A DNA stretch of 50,184 nt from contig JACIXQ010000007.1 of NCBI GenBank assembly GCA_014360465.1, forward strand, positions 1 to 50,184. The letters run 5' to 3'. A program made the translations under genes and the position numbers. The notes beneath the pieces were generated by a model, which saw only the letters and a program-made list of their open reading frames with translations, made no database searches and was not told the DNA's origin. This document shows, piece after piece, positions 39,811 to 48,153 of this stretch. Each line of letters starts with the position of its first letter. Positions within the stretch are counted from its first letter, which is position 1. Origin of the DNA: a bacterium. GTDB lineage: Bacteria > Armatimonadota > JACIXR01.

Positions 39811-40137
39811 TCTTGCTTCTCTCCTTTCCTCTCTCGGATTTTGGAAGGAATTCCCCCTGCTTATTGAGAAGTCTCCCTTCCAAGTGGGAAAGAATTATTT
39901 TAATTCATTGTAAATTATGCGATTATAATTGCCAATGCAGAATTCCTTTGAACCCCCAGCATCAATAGCGAAGAGATATAAAATCGCTAACTATTTGCAA
40001 AAATATCGCATTCCTCTCCAGCTAACAGTTAGCTATAAATTTAATATTGGTGTCTTTTTAGTCCTCGTTATGGCTATTGCGAAAGGTGGTTTAACCCCTT
40101 TCAGCTCACCAAGTTTCCCTCCCGTAGAAATATTTGT

Positions 40138-40959
40138 TTAGAGCTCTATTAGCATCCCGGTGAAGAGTGGGAAGAATTTCACATTTTGAGATAGGAAGAG
40201 GGAGGCTTTCCAACCTGTGCAATGCCCACCAATGACTTGATTTACTCCAAATTCCTTAAGGGCATCGGCAGTTGCTTTCAGGCGCTCCGGGGAGGCTGAG
40301 CCGAGATGAAATCCTCCGATGACAGCTTCTATAGGGCGGGAGGGGAAAAGTTCCCGAACTTTCAAGAGCGTGTTCACTAACCCTGAATGTCCGCACCCGA
40401 GGAGGACCATTAAACCCTGAGGAGCATCTATCACCAAACTCTGGTCATCCCAAATGGGGTCTTTATCTCCATTTGCCAAACGGAAATCATCGCCCACATC
40501 CTCAAATGGCGTTTTCCTTTCTATTTCTCCAGTGAGGAATATGCCCGAAACGATCTCTTTGCCATAACTTTGCAGGACGATTTCTTCGCATAATGGTTCT
40601 ACATCGCTAAGGGAATAGGGGTTGCCAACATCCCTTGGCGAAGTATTGGGAGAGAAAATGTAGCGAGGGCGAAGAAAAGCATCAGGATGAGCAAATAACT
40701 TTGGCTTTTTATCCAGGTATTTTAGCAAGGGCAAAAGACCACCTGTGTGGTCGTAATGGTTATGGCTCAAAGCGATCCAACTTAATCCCTCCAAATTAAT
40801 ACCCAAGCTTTGGGCATTCCTCAATATAACGCCACTTTGTCCTACATCAAAAAGAAGTTTATTGTTATCAAACTCGATGTAAAAGGAAATTCCGTGCTCC
40901 GCTAATAACCCCCTATGTCTGACGCTGTTTTCCAAAAGCGTGAGGATTTTCCCTTTCAT
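40138..40959 (-). CDS. MBL-fold metallohydrolase
   Basis: ISFYIEFDNNKLLFDVGQSGVILRNAQSLGINLEGLSWIALSHNHYDHTGGL; LVVLLGCGHSGLVNTL-type motif; VIGGFHLGSAS; VIGGHCTGWKA. Confidence 0.9.
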   Translation of the reverse strand: MKGKILTLLENSVRHRGLLAEHGISFYIEFDNNKLLFDVGQSGVILRNAQSLGINLEGLSWIALSHNHYDHTGGLLPLLKYLDKKPKLFAHPDAFLRPRYIFSPNTSPRDVGNPYSLSDVEPLCEEIVLQSYGKEIVSGIFLTGEIERKTPFEDVGDDFRLANGDKDPIWDDQSLVIDAPQGLMVLLGCGHSGLVNTLLKVRELFPSRPIEAVIGGFHLGSASPERLKATADALKEFGVNQVIGGHCTGWKASLFLSQNVKFFPLFTGMLIEL

Positions 40960-41816
40960 TCCTGGGAATTTTCCGTGAGGCTGACCGCTATTTTCTCAAA
41001 TATATCCCTTATTTGGCTATGGGAACCCGAATTCCAAAGGAGCTGACCGGCATCGCTTATTTCTACCAGGTGCGGGTCTATCGGTATCCTCCCAAGGAAG
41101 GGGATTTTCATCTCCTCTGCCATCTTTTCCGCACCGCCTTTGCTGAAAATATCTATCCTTGCCCCGCAATAAGGGCAGATAAAACCGCTCATATTTTCCA
41201 CAACACCGAGTATGGGGACATTTAGTTTCCTACAGAAAGTGATACTTTTCCTCACGGAGGAGACGGCTACTTGCTGGGGTGTGGCTACTATTATCGCCCC
41301 CTCTAATTTCCCTAACAGCTGAACGATAGACAAGGGTTCGTCTCCCGTGCCGGGAGGCGAATCTATGAGAAGGTAATCCAGTTCACCCCATTCAACATCT
41401 TCAAGGAATTGCTGGATTGCTCTGTATTTCATTGGTCCCCTCCAGATGACTGATGAGTCTTCATCTGGCAGGAGAAAACCTATAGACATTACTTTTAGAT
41501 TATCCCCCAATTGCACCGGCGTCAGCTTACCGTTTTCGTTTACTTCTATTTCCTTTCCCTTCCAACCAATCATCTTTGGTATCGTGGGACCGTGAATATC
41601 TATATCTAAGAGCCCTACCTTTTTATTCTGTAGGGAGAGGGCAACCGCCAAATTAAGGGCAACGGTGCTCTTGCCTACACCCCCTTTGCCCGAAAGAACG
41701 ATTATCCTATGCTTTATCTTTTCCAACTGTTTTTCTAATTCCTCGCTAACCAAGCCTTGCGGAATCTTTTGCCTTTCCAAGTGTTCATACCTCCTTTTGT
41801 AGGTGGAAGAACCCAT
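40956..41816 (-). CDS. Mrp/NBP35-family Fe-S carrier ATPase
   Basis: VLSGKGGVGKSTVALNLAVAL; LLDIDIHGPTIPKM; SIGFLLPDEDSSVIWRGPMK; DYLLIDSPPGTGDEPLSI; NMSGFICPYCGARIDIF (CxxC). Confidence 0.95.
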   Translation of the reverse strand: MGSSTYKRRYEHLERQKIPQGLVSEELEKQLEKIKHRIIVLSGKGGVGKSTVALNLAVALSLQNKKVGLLDIDIHGPTIPKMIGWKGKEIEVNENGKLTPVQLGDNLKVMSIGFLLPDEDSSVIWRGPMKYRAIQQFLEDVEWGELDYLLIDSPPGTGDEPLSIVQLLGKLEGAIIVATPQQVAVSSVRKSITFCRKLNVPILGVVENMSGFICPYCGARIDIFSKGGAEKMAEEMKIPFLGRIPIDPHLVEISDAGQLLWNSGSHSQIRDIFEKIAVSLTENSQE

Positions 41817-41843
41817 ACGGGCTCTTCCACCGGAATGTTATTA

Positions 41844-42149
41844 CTATTTCTTTTCCAGTTCTTTCAGGCGATTCTCTATTGCCTCCAAAGCTTGGCGTAG
41901 AGCATCTGTTTCTTGTCTAAGTTGTTCTACCTCGGAAGGTGGCTCTTCAGCTGGTTCGCTGGAATAGGGAGGGGAATTGAAGCCTGCGGCGGCACCACGG
42001 GTCATTCCTCGCCTCACACCCAAACCCTGGCATCCCCATCTTTTTCCATAATTCATAAAGCCGGGAACTGTGAAGCCAGAGCAAAAACCAGCTCTTCTTC
42101 CTTTTCCCGGACCGAGTCCCAAAGGACCAGTTCTGTCTCCTCTTGGCAT
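41844..42149 (-). CDS. DUF5320 domain-containing protein
   Basis: MPRGDRTGPLGLGPGKGRRAGFCSGFTVPGFMN N-terminus and C-terminal coiled coil; AAGGAGGT SD. Confidence 0.88.
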   Translation of the reverse strand: MPRGDRTGPLGLGPGKGRRAGFCSGFTVPGFMNYGKRWGCQGLGVRRGMTRGAAAGFNSPPYSSEPAEEPPSEVEQLRQETDALRQALEAIENRLKELEKK

Positions 42150-42175
42150 TTAAAAGACCTCCTTATAAATATGAT

Positions 42176-42198
42176 TTATTGAAAATAATTCTCAATAA
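42176..42198. promoter_or_regulatory. Fur-family-like operator dyad
   Basis: TTATTGAAAATAATTCTCAATAA: 11-1-11 inverted repeat with one mismatched pair; core TGAAAATAATTCTCA resembles 7-1-7 TGATAATNATTATCA. Confidence 0.55.
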
Positions 42199-42199
42199 C

Positions 42200-42227
42200 A
42201 TTATATCGTGTCTTGGAGAAAAGTCAA
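42200..42227 (-). promoter_or_regulatory. Sigma70-type promoter of DUF5320-mrp-MBL operon
   Basis: Minus strand TTGACT (42227-42222), 16-nt spacer, TATAAT (42205-42200). Confidence 0.65.
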
Positions 42228-42437
42228 ATTTTTTATAAAATTCCATAACCTGTCGGAACATATAAATAGAAGTGTGGTATATTTACAAAGAGGGAGTAAG
42301 AGATTCCATAGAGAAGCATTTCCGTAGGGTAATAAAAAGTCGGGATTATTTCCTGCTTATTTCAAATTCCATTTTCCCATAATAATTACTAAAGATTCCA
42401 AAATCTTTCCGAAGTTTTCAAAGATTTTGTTAATTCT

Positions 42438-45035
42438 TCAATCAGCAATTTTTATCTTCAATGTAACTACACCATAAGGTTCTATCCTAACTCTTAGAGG
42501 TTCCAAAGAAAGAGGTTTATCGCCTTTCTCCCTTTCTAATAAATCGCAGAGCGCCGCTTCCTTAACCTTGGCTGGAATCCCTATCGTAGCGATTGTCTGT
42601 TTTCCTGCCTTCTCCAGTAATCTGATGACGAATTCGTTTTCCTCCCCATATTCAGCTCTCTTAATGGTGAGAAGCCTCACATTTTCTGGCTCAACGCTTA
42701 TAAACGATTCCTCTGCTTCTGCCCGCAAGGCTTGATATCCTGGTAGCGGTCTTGTGTTGTAAAGGGAAGGCAGGCAGAATTCGCTGGCGAATTTTTCCTG
42801 CCCCACCGGGTCAAAAGAATCGTTTGTGGTTATCGCATATTCAAACTGGAAACGGTCAGGCATCGGATAAGGACTTCTCATAAAGGAAGGCGGTTCTTCC
42901 TCTACTTCCGGGGCATTTAAAAGGATAGAGAAGAGAACTGGATCTCTATCGAGCTGATGCTCAGCCCAGCGTGGTTTTCCAGCAAGCCAAAGATAAGCTT
43001 GGCGGGAAGATATTACCACCCCATAACTGTCCCCTTCTCTTAGCTCTATCCATCTGTTCGCCGGCAAGGTGCTTATGGTCTGGGGAGGAAGGTAATCATC
43101 TGGCACGAGCCTCGCATGCAATGGACCATCAACTCTCAGGACCATCTTCTCCCTGTCAATGTTAAAGGGGAAGGAAAGGAGGAAGGAGTCTCCATTAGAG
43201 AATCGCCCGCTCTTTAAATCAAGGGTATCGGCTATCTCTATTCTTTTTATTCCTTTATACAGCCTTATCTCCGTTTTCGCGAGAGGACAATCCTCACGCT
43301 CAACGATTATCCTTTCCATTAATTCTCCCTTCTCGCATTTTATCCTACATTTCTCCCCACCAGAAATCGCTTTCCTCACTGCTCCGATATAGGTCTCGCT
43401 TGTCTTGCCTTTCAAGAGCTCATTGAACCTGTAATCGCCATTTAAATTTAGCAGTTCCCTGTTAGCTGTTTTATCGTAGATGGAGCTGATGATTCCATCT
43501 GGATTTACATAAACTTTATAAAATTCATTCTCAATCGTTAAATCCTCGCTTCGCTTTGGTTTGGAGGTGCCTTCCTTTTTCTCAATTTTAAGGAATTTAT
43601 ATCCAAAAGAAGGCAATTTCAATTTCAGAAGAAAGGTGCTTTCATCAACCATCTCGGAAGGTATTTGCTCCCCTGTTTTGTCATCCATAAAGATTAATTG
43701 ATTGCCCTTAAACTGTTGAGGGAGATTAAACCAAAGTATTTCTTCCCTTTCCCAGGGTAGAGGATTGAAGATTATCGGCTTCTCATTGCTGACAGGCATA
43801 ATGCGAAGTGCGAAATCAAGGATATTGCTAGCGGAGGCATAAGCCTCTTCAGCAACAAATAGGGATTCCCACTCCCCCTGCTTCACCTGTTCCCTTGTTG
43901 CCCCATAATCCTGTGCTACTCCTCCACCAGCGGTATGCTCATCGTATTGCCATATAGCGTTCCAGCCCTTTTCTAAATCCTCGCCAGGATATGGAAGGCG
44001 ATATTTCATTTTGAAAATGCTGGAAAGCGTCTCGGCTACTGGTAGGTATTCTTTCGCCCAGCGGGAGAGGATATTGCCATAACCAAGGGAAGCTCTCACT
44101 ACCTCCCATAATCCCGACCAGTCTCCCCTATAACGGGGAAGTGTTTCTGTTTTTATGCTTTTCTCTATATGGGAGAAGAATTCTTGAGGATTTGATAGGA
44201 TAATTCTTGGCTTTTTCCCTTGGGAATTCCAATGTCTTATGCAGGTGAGAACGCCCGCTGCTCCGGTTGAATCAAGATTATCAAGAATGGAGGCAAGGAC
44301 GATTACGGCATTATGTCTATAGCCAAGATTTTCCAATTCCTCAAGTTTTTTCTTCATTTTCTCATCCTGTTCCGTTAGTTTCCCCGCATCAAAGTGGCTC
44401 AATCCCCAGTCCATAGCCTCAATATAGGAGGGGCTTATCCAGGTAAGCACCTTTGCTCCCCCATCACCTTCCCACCAGAAGGGGATATCCTTAAGGGGAA
44501 TATCTGCTCCCTTGCCGATGAAGGAGTTTATTCCCGTCAGGAAGTACTTTATTCCACTCTCCTTCATTATCAGTGGGTAAGCTATGGTGTATCCAGGAAC
44601 ATCGTTTTGAATAGCTACAGCGGGCATATCAATTCCGAGCTTTCTACAAATCTTGTAAGTGGGATAGAACAAGCGGCAAGCTTCTTCAGAGGAGAGAACA
44701 CCGGAATGGAATGTTGCAGGAGCAGCAGCGAGGTATATTCTTCCTTCTAAAATCAACTTCTTAAGTTCATCTAATTTCTTCTTGTCATTTGTTCTTTTGA
44801 GCCATTCTCCCAATTGCCAACTTGTTTCTATGGTCCATTTGAAGTCGGGAAACTGCTTACAAAGCTCAATGGCGTGGTCAATGCAGTGTTTGTAGCCGAT
44901 GCCAACCTCGTTTTTTGGCCAGTTGAAACCGATATCAAGGTGGGTGAAGGTGATGACATAGATATCGTTGATTTTTGAATAGGCAGGGATGGAGAGGAAA
45001 AGAACAAGGATAAGAAAGATTGGGAAGATATCCAT
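42438..45035 (-). CDS. Secreted GH38-like alpha-mannosidase family protein
   Basis: ITFTHLDIGFNWPKNEV; FKWTIETSWQLGEWLK; AIQNDVPGYTIAYPLIMKESGIKYFLTGIN; FWWEGDGGAKVLTW; QYDEHTAGG. Confidence 0.8.
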   Translation of the reverse strand: MDIFPIFLILVLFLSIPAYSKINDIYVITFTHLDIGFNWPKNEVGIGYKHCIDHAIELCKQFPDFKWTIETSWQLGEWLKRTNDKKKLDELKKLILEGRIYLAAAPATFHSGVLSSEEACRLFYPTYKICRKLGIDMPAVAIQNDVPGYTIAYPLIMKESGIKYFLTGINSFIGKGADIPLKDIPFWWEGDGGAKVLTWISPSYIEAMDWGLSHFDAGKLTEQDEKMKKKLEELENLGYRHNAVIVLASILDNLDSTGAAGVLTCIRHWNSQGKKPRIILSNPQEFFSHIEKSIKTETLPRYRGDWSGLWEVVRASLGYGNILSRWAKEYLPVAETLSSIFKMKYRLPYPGEDLEKGWNAIWQYDEHTAGGGVAQDYGATREQVKQGEWESLFVAEEAYASASNILDFALRIMPVSNEKPIIFNPLPWEREEILWFNLPQQFKGNQLIFMDDKTGEQIPSEMVDESTFLLKLKLPSFGYKFLKIEKKEGTSKPKRSEDLTIENEFYKVYVNPDGIISSIYDKTANRELLNLNGDYRFNELLKGKTSETYIGAVRKAISGGEKCRIKCEKGELMERIIVEREDCPLAKTEIRLYKGIKRIEIADTLDLKSGRFSNGDSFLLSFPFNIDREKMVLRVDGPLHARLVPDDYLPPQTISTLPANRWIELREGDSYGVVISSRQAYLWLAGKPRWAEHQLDRDPVLFSILLNAPEVEEEPPSFMRSPYPMPDRFQFEYAITTNDSFDPVGQEKFASEFCLPSLYNTRPLPGYQALRAEAEESFISVEPENVRLLTIKRAEYGEENEFVIRLLEKAGKQTIATIGIPAKVKEAALCDLLEREKGDKPLSLEPLRVRIEPYGVVTLKIKIAD

Positions 45036-45064
45036 TTAGGCGCAAACCCCCTTTTATAAGATTT

Positions 45065-45094
45065 TTGGGCGAGCCCCTTTAGGGGCTCGCCCAA
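45065..45094 (-). promoter_or_regulatory. Perfect intercistronic hairpin between pseudopilin and GH38 genes
   Basis: TTGGGCGAGCCCC-TTTA-GGGGCTCGCCCAA: 13-bp perfect stem, 4-nt loop, not followed by a T-run on either strand. Confidence 0.7.
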
Positions 45095-45101
45095 TATTAA
45101 C

Positions 45102-45866
45102 TCACGGGGACTGCGGATTGAAGAACCTATCACAATCCTGGTTTATGCTTCTCCAGTGCATCCATTTAGCGTGTCCATCGGCGAAAACGAGGTTTGAACC
45201 TCCGCTGTGCCTGGCGCTTTCGTCAGTTTGGTTGCCGGGATTACAGGAAGCGGCACAGGAATTAGCCCAGATAATCTGGGAAGCACAGCCGTTGGGCATA
45301 ACGGAATCGCCCGCTACGACCAACTCTGAGGGATGAGATATGGAGGAAAGGGAAACGCCGCCCAAAGGAGGGATGCCTCCTCCCCCTCGCTTTATGTATG
45401 AGAAATCCCAGTAGGAGACAACCCAGTAATTGAAACCAACATCTATCCAGTGACCTGCCCACTCCACAGGGCAGGGTCTTCCCTTGCCGCCCAACGAGCG
45501 GGTAAGGGGGTCCCTCATTCTACCTATATTCCCTTCCGCAACTACATCGGTCATATCTGCCGAGGGGCAATCGTAAACAGCTATGTTCTTCACATATGGT
45601 TGTATCTTAGCATGGACTGAGAACAGCGGGTCGTCCGCCTGAGCGCCACTCCCACAACCCCAGCAGCCGAGGAGAGGGAACTTCTCATCCCAATCCTGCA
45701 CATACATAGCAAGCGCCTGCCCTAACTGTTTCATATTGGAAAGGCAGGCAGTCTTGCGGGCTTGTTCGCGTGCCCTTGAAAAGACGGGGAAGAGGATAGC
45801 AGCAAGTATGGCGATAATCGCTATCACAACTAACAATTCAATCAATGTAAAACCTTTCCTGCGCAT
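45102..45866 (-). CDS. Type II secretion-like pseudopilin (prepilin N-methylation motif; DUF1559/H-X9-DG type)
   Basis: [65 protein letters not shown]-terminal [18 protein letters not shown]. Confidence 0.93.
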   Translation of the reverse strand: MRRKGFTLIELLVVIAIIAILAAILFPVFSRAREQARKTACLSNMKQLGQALAMYVQDWDEKFPLLGCWGCGSGAQADDPLFSVHAKIQPYVKNIAVYDCPSADMTDVVAEGNIGRMRDPLTRSLGGKGRPCPVEWAGHWIDVGFNYWVVSYWDFSYIKRGGGGIPPLGGVSLSSISHPSELVVAGDSVMPNGCASQIIWANSCAASCNPGNQTDESARHSGGSNLVFADGHAKWMHWRSINQDCDRFFNPQSP

Positions 45867-45932
45867 TCGTTTTACCTCCTTTTTTAAAATTTTTTGTACT
45901 TCCTGGTTCTAAAAAATAAAAACCTTCCTTTG

Positions 45933-45947
45933 TTAAAATAGCTTCAT
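45933..45947 (-). CDS. Candidate 4-codon leader ORF (MKLF) upstream of pseudopilin gene
   Basis: Minus strand AGGAGGTGATGCG-ATG AAG CTA TTT TAA, with near-perfect SD at 45960-45951. Confidence 0.35.
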   Translation of the reverse strand: MKLF

Positions 45948-46004
45948 CGCATCACCTCCTGTTAAATTTTATCAACAGCAGGGACCTTCTCTTTTCTTAT
46001 TGAA

Positions 46005-46033
46005 ATTATACAAAATTAAGATAATTAAAGCAA
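46005..46033 (-). promoter_or_regulatory. Candidate pseudopilin promoter
   Basis: Minus strand TTGCTT (46033-46028), 17-nt spacer, TATAAT (46010-46005). Confidence 0.45.
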
Positions 46034-46041
46034 GCGTTTGC
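46030..46041. promoter_or_regulatory. LacI/GalR-type operator candidate
   Basis: GCAAGCGTTTGC (other strand GCAAACGCTTGC): CG-centred imperfect palindrome overlapping the candidate -35. Confidence 0.4.
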
Positions 46042-46258
46042 GATTAAAACAAATCTAATTTTACGATTCTTAATTGCCCTAAATAAGTATGGAGCTCAAG
46101 CGCCAAGAGAAGTTAGGTGTGGCTAAAAAAGCAAAGTGTATTAAAGGTCAGATTACCTTGGAGAAGAATTTAGAAATGGATTCTACAGGCAATTGCCATA
46201 ACACCCAAATTTATGATAGAATTAAATTAAACGAAAAGAACAGGGAGGCAAGGCTCTT

Positions 46259-46705
46259 ATGAAAGTTCTTCTGCTAAAAGAAGTGCCCGGTCTTGGTAAG
46301 CAGGGCGACATCAAGGATGTCTCTGATGGATATGCCCGTAACTACCTGATTCCAAGAGGATTAGCTGAAGAGTTGACAGAAGGAACAATGAAATCACTCC
46401 AACAGCGACTGGAACAGCTTAAAAAGAAAGAGGAACGGCTGAAAAAAGAAGTGGAAGCGGCGATTGAAAAACTCAAGAACGAAAGACTGGTTGTTCCTGT
46501 GGCTGTCGGAAAGGATGGAAAACTCTTTGGTTCTATTGGCAACAAGGACATCGCCCAACTCCTTGCAGAGAGGGGGATAAAGGTGGATAAGAGGGATATA
46601 GAGATGGATTCTCCTCTCAAACACATCGGTGTTTTCCAGATTCCCATTAGAATGCCGACGGGTCAGCGGGTGGAGATAACTGTGGAGCTCGTTCCCAAGG
46701 AGTGA
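46259..46705 (+). CDS. rplI: 50S ribosomal protein L9
   Basis: MKVLLLKEVPGLGKQGDIKDVSDGYARNYLIPRGLA; GKLFGSIGNKDIAQLL. Confidence 0.96.
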   Translation: MKVLLLKEVPGLGKQGDIKDVSDGYARNYLIPRGLAEELTEGTMKSLQQRLEQLKKKEERLKKEVEAAIEKLKNERLVVPVAVGKDGKLFGSIGNKDIAQLLAERGIKVDKRDIEMDSPLKHIGVFQIPIRMPTGQRVEITVELVPKE

Positions 46706-46709
46706 AAAG

Positions 46710-48131
46710 ATGAAAGAAGATACATTGCTGGGGAAAGTTCCACCTCAAAGTTTGGAAGCGGAGCGAGGTGTTCTCGGCTCCATACTTTTGGACCCTGCGA
46801 GCTTACCACGCGCTTTGGAGATTCTCCAACCGACGGATTTCTATTGGGACATCCATCAGATAATTTATAAGGCAATTCTCTCCCTTGAGGCGAAATCTCA
46901 GCCGATTGACCTCGTAACAGTTGCTGAAGAACTTCGCCGCCTCGGACAGCTTGATAGGATTGGCGGCACGGAATATCTTCGCCTCCTTCTTGATTCCGTC
47001 CCTACCTCTGCCTACATAGAACACTATGCTCGCATCGTCCAGCAAAAGGCAACTCTTCGCAACCTTATAACTACCTCCCAAGAAATAGCAGCAATGGCTT
47101 TTGAAGAAAAGGAAGAAGTTGATACCATTTTAGACAGGGCGGAAGGATTGATTTTTCAGGTGGGGCAAAGACGCATTTCTCGTCCTTTTGAGCCAATCAA
47201 AAACATCCTTGAGGCTGAGTTTGAGAGGATAGACGAGCTTTATCATAAGAAGAGGCTCACTACAGGATTGCCAACAGGCTTTTATAATCTTGACCTCGTA
47301 ACAGCTGGCTTCCAGAAATCCGACCTCATCATACTGGCAGGAAGACCCAGCACAGGGAAAACCGCCCTTGCCCTTAATTTCGCCGAGCATGCCGCACTTA
47401 ACGAGGAAGTGCCGGTGGGTATTTTCAGCTTGGAAATGTCTAAATCTCAAATAGCCCAGCGATTGCTATGCAGTGTAGCCCAGGTGAACCATCATCTCGT
47501 CCGCACGGGCATGCTTAAACCCCCCGATTGGGAGAAAATAATAGAGGCAATCTCAAGGCTATCAAATGCTCCAATCTATATAGATGATACTCCCGCAATC
47601 ACAGTGCTTGAGATGCGGGCTAAAGCGCGAAGATTGATGTCGGAGGTAAATTTGGGGTTGATAATAATAGACTATCTCCAATTGATCAGGTTTGAAGGGA
47701 AAGCGGAGAACCGCAATCAAGAAATCTCCGCCATAGCTCGTTCGCTAAAGGCTTTGGCGAGGGAGCTCAATGTCCCCATAATTGTCCTCTCCCAGCTATC
47801 CCGTAGAGTGGAAATGAGGGAGGATAAGCGACCTATGCTTTCTGATCTGAGAGACTCTGGTTCCATTGAGGCAGAAGCCGATGTTGTTATGCTAATCTAC
47901 CGCCCAAGCATCTATGAGAAAAAGGAGAAATCGGGAAAGGAGGACCTTGAGAAAGAATTGGAGGAATCACGCGAAAGTATCGAGCCGGAGACGGTGGAGC
48001 TCATTATAGCCAAGCAAAGGAGCGGACCTACAAAGACAATCCAGCTCCTTTTCGTTCCTAATTTTACTCGCTTTGAGGAAATAGAAACCCGTTATTCAGA
48101 AGAGGATTTCGTCTCTGACGATGATTATTAA
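46710..48131 (+). CDS. dnaB: Replicative DNA helicase DnaB
   Basis: PPQSLEAERGVLGSILLD; GLPTGFYNLDLVTAGFQKSDLIILAGRPSTGKTALALNFA; SLEMSKSQIAQRLLC; LSDLRDSGSIEAEADVVMLIYR. Confidence 0.97.
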   Translation: MKEDTLLGKVPPQSLEAERGVLGSILLDPASLPRALEILQPTDFYWDIHQIIYKAILSLEAKSQPIDLVTVAEELRRLGQLDRIGGTEYLRLLLDSVPTSAYIEHYARIVQQKATLRNLITTSQEIAAMAFEEKEEVDTILDRAEGLIFQVGQRRISRPFEPIKNILEAEFERIDELYHKKRLTTGLPTGFYNLDLVTAGFQKSDLIILAGRPSTGKTALALNFAEHAALNEEVPVGIFSLEMSKSQIAQRLLCSVAQVNHHLVRTGMLKPPDWEKIIEAISRLSNAPIYIDDTPAITVLEMRAKARRLMSEVNLGLIIIDYLQLIRFEGKAENRNQEISAIARSLKALARELNVPIIVLSQLSRRVEMREDKRPMLSDLRDSGSIEAEADVVMLIYRPSIYEKKEKSGKEDLEKELEESRESIEPETVELIIAKQRSGPTKTIQLLFVPNFTRFEEIETRYSEEDFVSDDDY

Positions 48132-48153
48132 TGATGAGGAGGTACGAGGAGCC

